A stretch of DNA of 64,000 nt. Origin: Microbacterium sp. SLBN-154 (GTDB taxonomy: Bacteria > Actinomycetota > Actinomycetes > Actinomycetales > Microbacteriaceae). Position numbers and translations under genes: made by a program. Below, one piece after another: positions 45,919 to 54,973 of the stretch. Each line of letters opens with the position of its first letter. Position 1 is the stretch's first letter. The stretch spans positions 2,294,001-2,358,000 of the forward strand of contig NZ_VFNL01000001.1 in assembly GCF_006715565.1 (NCBI RefSeq), in the 5' to 3' direction. The notes under the pieces are model-generated. The model saw only the letters and a program-made list of their open reading frames with translations. It made no database searches and had not been told where the DNA came from.

Positions 45919-48125
45919 CGCCCCGCCTCGGCCTTCGGCGGCGTCTGCGGCACGTCGGAATCGGCCAGAAGGACCAGCGACGCCGCCACCGAGTGGTCGA
46001 CCTCGGGCTCGGGGACCTCGTGTTCGCACAGCACCATCAGTGATTTCGCGGCAAGGGGCACCGACTCGCCCGGGACGAGAGGCGCGGAGTCGGCACGCTG
46101 TCCGGCTGTGTCGACCACGGTGTCCCACTTCGGGCTGAACTCGACAGCGGGCAGGTGGAAGTCCACCTCTTCGTCGCCGGCGTTGAACAGGATGATGAAG
46201 TGCTTGTCCGAGATGGGCTCTCCCCGCCGATCGCGCTCGCGGATCCCGTTGCCGTTGAGGAAGACGCCGATGGCGCGACCGAAACCGGAGTCCCAGTCCT
46301 CGGGCTGCATCTCCGAGCCGTCGGGGCGGAGCCACACGATGTCGGGGATGCGATTGCGCTCCTCGCGCCGCACCGGACGGCCGTTGAAGAACCGGCTCCG
46401 TCGGAACGTCGGGTGATCGCGCCGCAGTCGCGCGAGCGCCGCGGTGAACTCCAGCAGCGGCTGGTCGACCGTGTCCCAGTGCATCCAGGTCAGCTCGTTG
46501 TCCTGCGCGTATCCGTTGTTGTTCCCCTGCTGGGTCCGTCCGAGCTCGTCACCGTGCAGAAGCATCGGCACGCCCTGGCTGAGCATCAGCGTGGCGATGA
46601 AATTCCGCTGCTGGCGCGCCCGCAGCGTCAGAACCTCCGGGTCGTCGGTGGGACCCTCGACGCCGTGGTTGTACGAGCGGTTGTGCGATTCGCCGTCGTT
46701 GTTGTCCTCGCCGTTGGCGTCGTTGTGCTTCTCGTTGTACGACACCAGGTCGCGCAGCGTGAAGCCATCGTGAGCGGTGACGAAGTTGATCGAGGCGACC
46801 GGGCGCCGGCCTGAGTGCTCGTAGAGATCGGCGGAGCCGGTCAGGCGCGAGGCGAACTCCCCGAGCGCCTGCGGCTCGCCACGCCAGAAGTCCCGGACGG
46901 TGTCGCGATACTTCCCGTTCCACTCCGTCCACTGCGGCGGGAAGTTGCCCACCTGGTAGCCCCCGGGGCCGACGTCCCACGGCTCGGCGATGAGCTTGAC
47001 CTGCGAGACCACCGGATCCTGCTGCACGAGCTCGAAGAAGGTCGCCAGGCGGTCGACGTCGTAGAACTCCCTCGCGAGGGTCGAGGCCAGATCGAACCGG
47101 AAGCCGTCCACATGCATGTCGAGGACCCAGTACCGCAGGGAGTCCATGATCAGCTGGAGCGCGTGGGGATTCCCCACGTTCAGGCTGTTCCCCGTGCCGG
47201 TGTAGTCGGTGTAGTAGCGCTTGTCGTCCTGCTCGAGGCGGTAGTACGCCTCATTGTCGATGCCGCGCATCGACAGGGTCGGGCCCATGTGATTGCCCTC
47301 GGCGGTGTGGTTGTACACCACGTCGAGGATCACCTCGATGCCCGCGGTGTGGAGGGCGCGCACCATGCCCTTGAACTCCTGCACCTGCTGACCCCGCTGA
47401 CCTGTGGATGCGTAGGTGTTCTGCGGGGCGAGGAAGGCGATGGTGTTGTAGCCCCAGTAGTTCGCCAAGCCCTTGTCCTGGAGGGTCGAGTCGTTGACGA
47501 ACTGATGCACCGGCATGAGTTCGAGCGCGGTGACACCCAGCTTGAGCAGGTGGTCGATGACCGCCGGGTGGGCGATGCCGCTGTAGGTGCCGCGCAGCTC
47601 CTCCGGGATCAGCTCGTTGAGCTTGGTCAGACCCTTGACGTGGGCCTCGTAGATGAGGGTCTCGGCGTACGGGGTCTTGGGCTGCCGGTCTCCGGTCCAG
47701 TCGAAGAACGGGTTGACCACGACCCCCTTCATCATCGCGTCGGCGGAGTCGTCGTCGTTGAAGGAGTCGGGGTCGCCGAAGGTGTACGAGAACACCGACT
47801 GACCCCAGGTGATCTCGCCGTCGACCGCCTTGGCGTACGGGTCCAGGAGGAGCTTGCTCGGATTGAACCGCTGACCGTTCGCCGGGTCGTAGGGGCCGTG
47901 GACGCGATACCCGTATCGCTGCCCCGGTCCGACGTTGGGAAGGTACACGTGCCACACGAACGCGTCCACGTCGCGCAGCTCCACCCTGGTCTCCGAGCCG
48001 TCGTCGTCGAAGAGGCAGAGTTCGACACGTTCCGCTCCCTCACTGAAGACGGCGAAATTGGTGCCGTTCCCGTCGAAGGTGGCGCCGAGGGGGTACGCCG
48101 ACCCCGGCCAAGCCTGCAGCGTCAT
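45915..48125 (-). CDS. glgX: Glycogen debranching enzyme TreX/GlgX
   Basis: Debranches glycogen, giving linear chains for TreY. CBM48 at residues 10-150, then 'YEAHVKGLTKLNELIPEELR', 'LELMPVHQFVNDSTLQDKGL', region I 'ILDVVYNHTAEGNHMG', D345 in 'HVDGFRFDLASTL', E381 in 'KLIAEPWDVGPGGYQVG' and D453 in 'FVTAHDGFTLRDL'. 736 residues with an acidic C-terminal tail. GAAAGGA precedes the ATG. First gene of treXYZ; paralogue of the gene at 15409-17496, from which it differs at many loop positions. Confidence 0.92.
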   Translation of the reverse strand: MTLQAWPGSAYPLGATFDGNGTNFAVFSEGAERVELCLFDDDGSETRVELRDVDAFVWHVYLPNVGPGQRYGYRVHGPYDPANGQRFNPSKLLLDPYAKAVDGEITWGQSVFSYTFGDPDSFNDDDSADAMMKGVVVNPFFDWTGDRQPKTPYAETLIYEAHVKGLTKLNELIPEELRGTYSGIAHPAVIDHLLKLGVTALELMPVHQFVNDSTLQDKGLANYWGYNTIAFLAPQNTYASTGQRGQQVQEFKGMVRALHTAGIEVILDVVYNHTAEGNHMGPTLSMRGIDNEAYYRLEQDDKRYYTDYTGTGNSLNVGNPHALQLIMDSLRYWVLDMHVDGFRFDLASTLAREFYDVDRLATFFELVQQDPVVSQVKLIAEPWDVGPGGYQVGNFPPQWTEWNGKYRDTVRDFWRGEPQALGEFASRLTGSADLYEHSGRRPVASINFVTAHDGFTLRDLVSYNEKHNDANGEDNNDGESHNRSYNHGVEGPTDDPEVLTLRARQQRNFIATLMLSQGVPMLLHGDELGRTQQGNNNGYAQDNELTWMHWDTVDQPLLEFTAALARLRRDHPTFRRSRFFNGRPVRREERNRIPDIVWLRPDGSEMQPEDWDSGFGRAIGVFLNGNGIRERDRRGEPISDKHFIILFNAGDEEVDFHLPAVEFSPKWDTVVDTAGQRADSAPLVPGESVPLAAKSLMVLCEHEVPEPEVDHSVAASLVLLADSDVPQTPPKAEAGR

Positions 48126-48259
48126 CGTGTCCTTTCACGGTCGCGCGCACGCCGCACGACCAGTTACGAAGGTCCTGAGCATATCGAGGCCGGATGACAC
48201 GCCGGTGCCTCTTGACGCCGAGGCACCCCGAGGGGGTCTGCCGCGGCATCCGGTGCGGA

Positions 48260-48937
48260 TCAGTCCAGCAGGTCGGGTCGGTGGGCGCGGGTGCGGGCCA
48301 GGCTCTGCTCGTGACGCCACTGCGCGATCGCACCGTGGTTGCCGCTCAGCAGCACCGGAGGAACCTCCCGCCCGCGCCACGAGGCGGGTTTGGTGTAGCT
48401 CGGGTACTCCAGAAGCCCGGCCTCGTGGGATTCCTCGACGAGACTCTCGGGGTTGCCGACGACGCCGGGAACCAGGCGCGACACGGCCTCTACGATCGCC
48501 ATGGCGGCGACCTCGCCGCCGTTGAGCACGTAGTCGCCGAGGCTGATCAGCCGCACCCGGTGATTGGTCGAGTAGTGATCGACGACGCGCTGATCGATCC
48601 CCTCGTAACGGCCGCACGCGAAGACGATGTGGTCCTCATCGGCGAGAGCGCGTGCCAAGGGCTGGGTGAACCGCTCCCCTGCCGGCGAGGGGACGATGAG
48701 CAGGGCATCGGGCGTGAGCACCTCGTCGAGGGCCTCGCCCCACGGCTCGGGCTTCATCACCATGCCCGCGCCCCCGCCGTAGGGGGTGTCGTCGACGGTG
48801 CGGTGTCGATCGTGCGTCCACGCGCGCAGGTCATGGACGCCGATGTCGAGCAGGCCACGATCACGTGCCTTGCCGATCAGCGAGACGTCGAGCACGTCGA
48901 AGAACGCCGGGAAGATCGTGACGATGTCGACGCGCAT
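48260..48937 (-). CDS. trmD: tRNA (guanine-N1-)-methyltransferase
   Basis: Methylates G37 of tRNAs with G36. SPOUT-knot motifs: '[20 protein letters not shown]', '[20 protein letters not shown]', '[20 protein letters not shown]', '[20 protein letters not shown]' and '[20 protein letters not shown]'. 225 residues, normal. It starts 1 nt after the rimM stop; part of rpsP-khpA-rimM-trmD. Confidence 0.96.
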   Translation of the reverse strand: MRVDIVTIFPAFFDVLDVSLIGKARDRGLLDIGVHDLRAWTHDRHRTVDDTPYGGGAGMVMKPEPWGEALDEVLTPDALLIVPSPAGERFTQPLARALADEDHIVFACGRYEGIDQRVVDHYSTNHRVRLISLGDYVLNGGEVAAMAIVEAVSRLVPGVVGNPESLVEESHEAGLLEYPSYTKPASWRGREVPPVLLSGNHGAIAQWRHEQSLARTRAHRPDLLD

Positions 48938-48938
48938 C

Positions 48939-49592
48939 TCAGGACGCGTCCGGTCGGCCGTCCTCGGCTCCCGTGTCGGATGCTTCCGCGTCCTCCGGAT
49001 CGCCGGGCAGGTCCTCGAACAGACCCGGAGGCGGGGTCACCGTGACGCGCCCCGCGGCGATGTCGACGTCGGGCACGATGGCCGAAACGAACGGGACGAG
49101 CAGTTCTCGGTCGCCCTCGCCGGTGGGGCGGACGATCAGCAGGTCCTGCGCGGGAAGATGATCGATGCGGATCACCCGCCCGACGATGTCTCCGTCGCGG
49201 ACCACGTCGAGGCCGACGAGCTGGTGATCGTACCAGGCATCGGGTTCGCTCGTGGGGGCGGTCGCGTCCTCATCGATCCAGAGGATGGCGCGCACGAGGC
49301 CCTCCGCCGCGGTGCGGTCATCCACCCCCTCGAAGAAGGCGACCGGGTGGGAGTTCATCCATCGGAACTCGCGGACGGTGAGGGGCTTGCCGTGCCACGG
49401 AGAGGTCTCGGGCACCTGCAGGGTGAAGGTCGCACCCGGGACGAACCGGCCGTCCGGGTCGTCGGTGTACAGCTCGATCTTCAGCGCACCCTTCAGGCCG
49501 TGGGCCTTGACCAGGCGGCCGACGCGCAGCTGCGTCCGCTCGCCCGCCCGCGCGCGCGGAGCGGATGTCGCCGAGGAGTCTTCGGTCGGCAC
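48939..49592 (-). CDS. rimM: Ribosome maturation factor RimM
   Basis: Assists 30S head assembly. '[20 protein letters not shown]' and '[11 protein letters not shown]' form the N-terminal domain; '[20 protein letters not shown]' and the PRC barrel '[20 protein letters not shown]', '[20 protein letters not shown]' follow. I start at the GTG at 49592, 1 nt after the khpA stop; a longer form would overlap khpA. 217 residues with an acidic tail. Confidence 0.93.
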   Translation of the reverse strand: MPTEDSSATSAPRARAGERTQLRVGRLVKAHGLKGALKIELYTDDPDGRFVPGATFTLQVPETSPWHGKPLTVREFRWMNSHPVAFFEGVDDRTAAEGLVRAILWIDEDATAPTSEPDAWYDHQLVGLDVVRDGDIVGRVIRIDHLPAQDLLIVRPTGEGDRELLVPFVSAIVPDVDIAAGRVTVTPPPGLFEDLPGDPEDAEASDTGAEDGRPDAS

Positions 49593-49593
49593 G

Positions 49594-49824
49594 TCAGTCG
49601 TCCGCGACGTCGACGCGCACACGGCGTCCGTCTGCGAGAGCGGCGACGAGGGTGCGAAGGGCTTTGGCCGTGCGACCGCCGCGCCCGATCACACGTCCGC
49701 GGTCCTCGGGATGCACGTGCACCTCGAGCAGGTCGCCGCGAGGCGACGTGGACGACTGGATGCGGACGTCGTCAGGGTGATCGACGATCCCCTTGACGAT
49801 GTGTTCGAGCGCGGCGGCGAGCAT
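49594..49824 (-). CDS. khpA: KH-domain RNA-binding protein KhpA
   Basis: 76 residues with one KH motif: 'DLLEVHVHPEDRGRVIGRGG', where GRGG is the GxxG loop, then 'RTAKALRTLVAALADGRRVR'. Small single-KH proteins between rpsP and rimM are KhpA, a chaperone-like RNA-binder. The start ATG lies 12 nt downstream of rpsP. Size and place fit exactly. Confidence 0.92.
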   Translation of the reverse strand: MLAAALEHIVKGIVDHPDDVRIQSSTSPRGDLLEVHVHPEDRGRVIGRGGRTAKALRTLVAALADGRRVRVDVADD

Positions 49825-49836
49825 GGTGCGGGACGC

Positions 49837-50259
49837 TTACTCGGCGGCGGCGTCGGCGGAAGCCTCGGCCTCGTCGGCGGGGGCCTCGGCGGGCTCCGCA
49901 GCCTTCTTCTCGGCCTTGGGCTTGACGACGGAGGACTTCGACGAGTCCAGCTCGAAAGCCGGCTTGTCCTCGCGCGTCTTCACCGTGGAGGTCGCGTCCT
50001 TGTCACCCTTGAAGGTGCCCCAGTCGCCGGTCAGCTTGAGGATGGCGCGCACCTGCTCGGTCGGCTGGGCGCCGACGCCGAGCCAGTACTGCGCACGCTC
50101 GGAGTCGACCTCGATGAACGAGGGCTCCTCGGTGGGGTGGTACTTGCCGATCTCCTCGATCACACGACCATCGCGCTTGGTGCGCGAGTCGGCGACGACG
50201 ATGCGGTAGTAAGGCGCGCGGATCTTGCCCAGGCGCTTCAGACGGATCTTGACAGCCAC
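49837..50259 (-). CDS. rpsP: 30S ribosomal protein S16
   Basis: '[20 protein letters not shown]', '[20 protein letters not shown]' and '[20 protein letters not shown]' are S16. 140 residues, longer than the ~82 of E. coli; the extra part ends in an Ala/Glu/Asp tail from about residue 115. GTG start with AGGAGA upstream. Leading gene of the rpsP-khpA-rimM-trmD operon, transcribed after a ~115-nt leader. Confidence 0.96.
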   Translation of the reverse strand: MAVKIRLKRLGKIRAPYYRIVVADSRTKRDGRVIEEIGKYHPTEEPSFIEVDSERAQYWLGVGAQPTEQVRAILKLTGDWGTFKGDKDATSTVKTREDKPAFELDSSKSSVVKPKAEKKAAEPAEAPADEAEASADAAAE

Positions 50260-50350
50260 GATTCTCCTGAATGTGTGGAAGGGATGAACTGGTCGACCGG
50301 GAGGTGGGGTGCAACACCCGGTGGAAGCTCTACGGAGGACGGCGGGCTGG

Positions 50351-50387
50351 ATAGAGGGTCGAGTCCGGCGTCCGACCCTCTATTCTG
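50351..50387 (-). promoter_or_regulatory. rpsP promoter -10 with overlapping inverted repeat
   Basis: CAGAAT (50387-50382, minus) within TGGCAGAAT. An 11-bp inverted repeat, ATAGAGGGTCG (50351-50361) and CGACCCTCTAT (50373-50383), overlaps the -10 and the predicted start near 50375, so a protein could block or an RNA hairpin could form here. Confidence 0.5.
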
Positions 50388-50436
50388 CCAGACGACACGA
50401 ACGGTAGCGAACCGTCGAGCAGCTGTGTTCGCGTGC

Positions 50437-50442
50437 CACACT
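50437..50442 (+). promoter_or_regulatory. -10 box of leaderless YbdK-like gene
   Basis: CACACT ends 7 nt before the ATG at 50449; no ribosome site lies between. Confidence 0.42.
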
Positions 50443-50448
50443 GGGCGG

Positions 50449-51618
50449 ATGACGGAGCCCTTCGCCCGGTCGGCACGCTCCACCGTGGGAATCGAATGGG
50501 AGCTGATGCTCGCCGACGGCGAGACCGGCGATCTGGTGCCGCGGGCACCCGAGGTGCTGGATGCGCTGGGCGAGGACGCCGCACTCGAGCGTTACACCAT
50601 CACGCAAGAGCTCCTGACGAACACGATCGAGCTGACCAGCGGGATCGGCGACACCGTCGCCGCCGCCGTCGACGACATCGGCGACGCGATCGCCGCGGTG
50701 CGCACTGCCACCGAGCCACGCGGCATCGAGCTGCTGTGCGCAGGCAGTCACCCGTTCGCTCAGTGGTACGACCAGGAGGTCACGGACAAGACGCGCTATC
50801 ACAGCCTCATCGAGCGCACCCAGTGGTGGGGCCGGAACATGATGATCTGGGGCATCCACGTGCATGTCGGCGTGGAGGACGTGACCAAGGTCTTCCCGAT
50901 CATCAACGCACTGACGGTCTACCTTCCCCACCTGCAGGCGCTGTCGGCGTCCTCCCCCTTCTGGGCCGGAGAGCGCACCGGCTACGCCTCGAACCGGGCG
51001 CTGGTGTTCCAGCAGCTGCCGACGGCGGGGCTCCCCTGGCCTCTCCCCGACTGGGCTGCTTTCGAGCGCTACCTGGACGACATGATCGCCACCGGAGTGA
51101 TGGAGGATGCCACGGAGGTGCGGTGGGACATCCGTCCCGCGCCGCGGTGGGGGACGATCGAGGTGCGGGCCTGCGACGGGATGTCGACGCTCCCCGAGCT
51201 CGCCGCGGTCGCCGCGTTCGTACAGGTCATGGTCGAGCACTTCTCCCGTCTGCTCGACGACGGCGTCGAACTCAGCGGCATCCAGCCGTGGTTCGTCCGC
51301 GAGAACAAGTGGCGCGCCGCGCGTTACGGATTGGACGCGCGGGTCATCGTCGATCGCGACGGCACCCAGGTGCCCGTCCGCGATCACCTGGCGGCCACGC
51401 TGGACGAGGTGGCCGGGATCGCCGTGGAGCTGAAGTGCGCACGAGAGTTTGCGGGGCTCGAGCGCATCCTCGCCGGCGGCGCCAGCTACGCGCGCCAACT
51501 CCTGGTCGCCGAAGCAGCCGACGGCGACCTGCGCGCCGTCGTGCACCACCTCATCCGGGAGTTCCGCGCGGGTCCGACGCTGCGCGACCACCTGGCCGCG
51601 GTGAGCGGCGGCGGTTGA
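50449..51618 (+). CDS. YbdK-type carboxylate-amine / glutamate-cysteine ligase
   Basis: GCS2-family enzyme. Motifs: 'STVGIEWELMLADGETGDLV', 'QELLTNTIELTSGIGDTV', 'LLCAGSHPFAQWYDQEVTDK', 'WGIHVHVGVEDVTKVFPII', 'LQALSASSPFWAGERTGYAS' and 'WDIRPAPRWGTIEVRACDGM'. 389 residues. In the family it makes gamma-glutamylcysteine weakly or ligates other amines; the natural substrate is uncertain. Leaderless ATG. Between rpsP and ffh, divergent from rpsP. Confidence 0.86.
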   Translation: MTEPFARSARSTVGIEWELMLADGETGDLVPRAPEVLDALGEDAALERYTITQELLTNTIELTSGIGDTVAAAVDDIGDAIAAVRTATEPRGIELLCAGSHPFAQWYDQEVTDKTRYHSLIERTQWWGRNMMIWGIHVHVGVEDVTKVFPIINALTVYLPHLQALSASSPFWAGERTGYASNRALVFQQLPTAGLPWPLPDWAAFERYLDDMIATGVMEDATEVRWDIRPAPRWGTIEVRACDGMSTLPELAAVAAFVQVMVEHFSRLLDDGVELSGIQPWFVRENKWRAARYGLDARVIVDRDGTQVPVRDHLAATLDEVAGIAVELKCAREFAGLERILAGGASYARQLLVAEAADGDLRAVVHHLIREFRAGPTLRDHLAAVSGGG

Positions 51619-51646
51619 CCGGACGACGGACGGCGACCCGCGACGC

Positions 51647-53224
51647 TCAGCCGCGCCCGAGGAGCTTCTGGAGTTCGGCGAGATCCTCCGCGCTCGGCGC
51701 AGCCGGTGCGCCTCCCGCGCCGGCCGCGCCGCCGAGACCGAACCCGGTTCCCGCGGGCGCAGCGGGTGCCGACGCGGCGATCCCTGCGTTCTCGGCCGCG
51801 CGCTTCGCCGGGTTCCCCGACCGCGATCCCTTCTGCTTCTGCTGCTTGCCGCGTTTGGTCGATGCGCCGGGGCGACCCGCTCCCGGCACCGGTCCCATTC
51901 CCGGGATGTTTGGCACGCCGCCGCGGGCGACGGTCTTCATCATCTTCGCGGCCTGGTCGAACCGCTGGACCAGCTGATTGACGTCTGTCACCGTCATACC
52001 CGACCCTCGGGCGATGCGCAGGCGCCTGGATCCGTTCAGGATCTTCGGATTGCGTCGCTCCCCCGGTGTCATGGAACGGATGATGGCCTCGGTGCGGTCG
52101 ATCTCGCGCTCGTCGAAGTCGTCGAGCTGCTGCTTCATACCGCCCATGCCCGGGAGCATCCCGAGCATCTTCTTCATCGAGCCCATCTTCTTCAGCTGCT
52201 GCATCTGCTGCAGGAAGTCCTCGAGGGTGAACTGCTCGGTCGCGATCTTCTCCGCGACCTTCCGCGCCTCCTCCTCGTCGAAGGCCTGCTGGGCCTGCTC
52301 GATGAGGGTGAGGATGTCGCCGAGGTCGAGGATGCGCGAGGCCATCCGATCGGGGTGGAACGCCTCGACGTCATCGAGCCCCTCGCCGGTGGAGGCGAAG
52401 ATGATCGGCCGCCCCGTGACCGACGCCACGGACAGGGCCGCGCCGCCGCGGGCGTCGCCGTCGAGTTTGGACAGGACCACGCCGGTGAAGTCCACGCCGT
52501 CCTGGAAGGCCTTGGCGGTGTTCACCGCGTCCTGTCCGATCATTGCGTCGATGACGAACAGGACCTCGTCGGGGTCGGTGGCGCGACGGATGTTCGCCGC
52601 CTGCTTCATGAGCTCGGCGTCCACGCCGAGGCGGCCGGCGGTGTCGATGATGACGACGTCGTGCTGCTGGCGCCTGGCGACCTCGACCCCGTCCATCGCG
52701 ACCCGCACGGGATCACCGACGCCATTGCCCGGCTCGGGGGCGTAGACCGCGGCGCCGGCCTGGCGGCCGACGACCTGGAGCTGGTTCACGGCGTTCGGTC
52801 GCTGCAGGTCGGCGGCGACGAGCAACGGCGTGTGCCCGTCCTTTTCGAGCATCTTCGCCAGCTTGCCGGCGAAAGTCGTCTTCCCCGAGCCCTGCAGACC
52901 CGCCAGCATGATGACCGTCGGCGGGTTCTTCGCGAACTGCAGTCGACGCTGCTGGCCGCCCAGGATGCCGACGAGCTCCTCGTTGACGATCTGCACCACC
53001 TGCTGGGCGGGGTTCAGCGCACGATTGACCTCGTCGCCCAGGGCGCGCTCGCGAATCTTGGCGGTGAACTCCTTGACCACCGGCAGCGCGACGTCGGCGT
53101 CCAGCAGCGCCCGGCGGATCTCTCGCACCGTCCCGTCGACGTCAGCGGGGGTGAGCTTCCCCTTCGTGCGCAGATTGCGGAAGGTCTCAGTGAGCCGGTC
53201 GGAGAGCGTGCCGAAGGTAGCCAT
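51647..53224 (-). CDS. ffh: Signal recognition particle protein Ffh
   Basis: SRP54 GTPase. N domain (1-90), G domain with 'IMLAGLQGSGKTTFAGKLAK', 'VVIIDTAGRLGVDAELMKQA', 'VLSKLDGDARGGAALSVA', and a Met-rich M domain 'QQMQQLKKMGSMKKMLGMLP'. The C-terminus is extended to 525 residues by a low-complexity Lys/Gly/Ala region. TAGAAT (53234-53239, minus) leaves about 3 nt of leader before the ATG. FtsY, its receptor, is 3.3 kb upstream in the window. Confidence 0.96.
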   Translation of the reverse strand: MATFGTLSDRLTETFRNLRTKGKLTPADVDGTVREIRRALLDADVALPVVKEFTAKIRERALGDEVNRALNPAQQVVQIVNEELVGILGGQQRRLQFAKNPPTVIMLAGLQGSGKTTFAGKLAKMLEKDGHTPLLVAADLQRPNAVNQLQVVGRQAGAAVYAPEPGNGVGDPVRVAMDGVEVARRQQHDVVIIDTAGRLGVDAELMKQAANIRRATDPDEVLFVIDAMIGQDAVNTAKAFQDGVDFTGVVLSKLDGDARGGAALSVASVTGRPIIFASTGEGLDDVEAFHPDRMASRILDLGDILTLIEQAQQAFDEEEARKVAEKIATEQFTLEDFLQQMQQLKKMGSMKKMLGMLPGMGGMKQQLDDFDEREIDRTEAIIRSMTPGERRNPKILNGSRRLRIARGSGMTVTDVNQLVQRFDQAAKMMKTVARGGVPNIPGMGPVPGAGRPGASTKRGKQQKQKGSRSGNPAKRAAENAGIAASAPAAPAGTGFGLGGAAGAGGAPAAPSAEDLAELQKLLGRG

Positions 53225-53285
53225 GGTCCGGCAATTCTACGCCGTGGGGTCAGTGGCACCCTCGCGGCCCAGCGCTACGGCGGCG

Positions 53286-54257
53286 TCACTCGGGGTCGAG
53301 CTCCTGGAACACCGTGAGCTGCACGCCGTCGGGGCCCCGCAGCCGTGCGTTCCGCGAGCGCCACGGGGTCGGGGTGGGCGGGGCCTCCAGGCCCGCGCCG
53401 GCGTGCACCAGCACCTCCGACGCCGCCTCGACGTCGGTCACTTCGAGTGCCACCCGGATCCCGTCGCTCTCTCCGCCGTCGGTCTCGACCTCGTCGATGA
53501 AGCGCACCTGTGCGGCATTGGCCAGCTCCAAGGTCGCCCGCCCCGCCTCGAGGATCGCCACGCGCGCGCCGTCCGGGCCCTCGAACGCGTGCGCCTCGGT
53601 CATACCCAGGGTGTCGCGGTAGAACGCCAGCGCCTCGTCGAGGTCGGCGGAGCGGACGACCAGCCGCAGCTGACGCACGCGTCCCTGCGGTACGAGCAGA
53701 GGCGCGACGATCTCGATCGCGTCATCGAGGGTCCTCGAGAGCGAGGTCCGCCCGGGGCCCGCCGCCGCCCACGCCCGCACCGCGGCGAGCACCGCTCCTC
53801 CGACAGCGCTTCCGACGACGTCTGCGGCCAGCGGCTCGGCTCCGGTCCGCAGGGCAGCGGCGACCGATCGGCCGATACGCGTCGTGCGAACCGCGGATTC
53901 GCGATCGAGCTCCTCCTTCAGACCCATCGCCGCCGCGTTGGCCATCGCCAGCGCCAGGGTGCCGGGAGCGAATCCCGCCGCGAACGCGCGCAACGCCGTC
54001 CGCACATCCCGAGGGCCCGCCTTCCCGGCATCCAGGTGGGTGAGAAGTGTCGCCACCCGGGCATCGAAGCTCGACCAGAGGATGTCGGATTTGGACGAGA
54101 AGTAGTTGAAGAAGCTCGACCGTGAGACACCGGCACGCAGGGCGATGTCGGCAATGGATGTCGCGTCGTAGCCGCGCTCGAGAAACAGCTCGCACGCGGC
54201 CTCGGCGATGGTCTCGGGAGACGAGAGCTTCGGACGCCCGGCACGCTGCTCTGTCAT
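53286..54257 (-). CDS. TetR-VOC fusion: regulator with C-terminal glyoxalase-fold domain
   Basis: One 323-residue ORF joins two families. Residues 10-58 are a TetR helix-turn-helix ('TIAEAACELFLERGYDATSI', 'ADIALRAGVSRSSFFNYFSS'), and residues 60-185 a TetR ligand-binding helical domain. From about residue 190 comes a VOC domain: 'VRQLRLVVRSADLDEALAFY', 'RDTLGMTEAHAFEGPDGARV', 'IRVALEVTDVEAASEVLVHA' and 'ARLRGPDGVQLTVFQELDPE'. The VOC part may sense a small molecule. The leaderless start follows TAGGGT by 7 nt. A perfect palindrome 47 bp upstream of the ATG is a likely operator. No frameshift is visible. Confidence 0.88.
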   Translation of the reverse strand: MTEQRAGRPKLSSPETIAEAACELFLERGYDATSIADIALRAGVSRSSFFNYFSSKSDILWSSFDARVATLLTHLDAGKAGPRDVRTALRAFAAGFAPGTLALAMANAAAMGLKEELDRESAVRTTRIGRSVAAALRTGAEPLAADVVGSAVGGAVLAAVRAWAAAGPGRTSLSRTLDDAIEIVAPLLVPQGRVRQLRLVVRSADLDEALAFYRDTLGMTEAHAFEGPDGARVAILEAGRATLELANAAQVRFIDEVETDGGESDGIRVALEVTDVEAASEVLVHAGAGLEAPPTPTPWRSRNARLRGPDGVQLTVFQELDPE

Positions 54258-54263
54258 GACTTC

Positions 54264-54269
54264 ACCCTA
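54264..54269 (-). promoter_or_regulatory. -10 box of leaderless TetR-VOC gene
   Basis: TAGGGT on the minus strand ends 7 nt before the ATG at 54257, with GAAGTC between. Confidence 0.5.
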
Positions 54270-54298
54270 GGACGCGCGAAGCCGCCGCATGGAGAGCG

Positions 54299-54318
54299 TA
54301 TTGTTGGACGCGGTCCAA
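54299..54318. promoter_or_regulatory. Palindromic operator at the lipB promoter
   Basis: TTGGAC-GCG-GTCCAA (54304-54318) is a perfect 6-bp-arm palindrome with a GCG centre. TATTGT (54299-54304) would be the lipB -10, putting the start inside the palindrome. A TetR protein bound here would block lipBA transcription and perhaps act on its own gene. Confidence 0.6.
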
Positions 54319-54334
54319 GAAGGAAGGCGCTTCT

Positions 54335-54973
54335 GTGCTCGAAACGATGACAGTGGGACTCGACCCCGACTTCGTCCCCTACGCCGACGCGTGGGACCTG
54401 CAGCGACGTGTCCATTCGGAGGTGGTGCACGGCGAGCGGGTCGACACTCTGCTGCTGCTCGAGCACGAGCCGGTCTTCACCGCCGGTAAGCGCACCGAGC
54501 CGCAGGAGCGCCCCACCGACGGCACGCCGGTCATCGACGTCGACCGCGGCGGGAAGATCACGTGGCACGGCCCCGGTCAGCTCGTCGGCTACCCCATCGT
54601 CCGCCTCCAGGAGCCCGTCGATGTCGTCGCGCATGTCCGACGCCTCGAGCGCCTTCTCATCGTGGCTCTCGCTCGCCTCGGCGTGGAGGGACTCCAGGTG
54701 GAAGGGCGAAGCGGAGTGTGGGTCCGACGACCCCTGTCGACCGACAAGGTCGCCGCCATCGGCGTGCGTGTCGAGCGGGGAGTGACCATGCACGGGTTCG
54801 CCGTCAACTGCGACAACTCCCTGGCACCCTTCCGTCAGATCATCCCCTGCGGCATCGCCGACGCCGGGGTCACGACCGTCAGCGAGGTCACGGGCAGGGA
54901 GATCTCACCCCGCGACATCGTTCCGACCATCGCCGAGGTCTTCCTCGCCGCCGAACAGGCGGTGGCGGCATGA
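54335..54973 (+). CDS. lipB: Octanoyl-[acyl carrier protein] transferase LipB
   Basis: Transfers octanoate from ACP to lipoyl domains. '[17 protein letters not shown]' (71-87), Lys138 in '[11 protein letters not shown]', '[10 protein letters not shown]' and Cys172 in '[17 protein letters not shown]' are the signature. 212 residues from the GTG, with AAGGAAGG upstream; ATG 54347 is a possible inner start. lipA begins inside its stop codon. The palindrome at the promoter suggests TetR-type control. Confidence 0.95.
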   Translation: MLETMTVGLDPDFVPYADAWDLQRRVHSEVVHGERVDTLLLLEHEPVFTAGKRTEPQERPTDGTPVIDVDRGGKITWHGPGQLVGYPIVRLQEPVDVVAHVRRLERLLIVALARLGVEGLQVEGRSGVWVRRPLSTDKVAAIGVRVERGVTMHGFAVNCDNSLAPFRQIIPCGIADAGVTTVSEVTGREISPRDIVPTIAEVFLAAEQAVAA

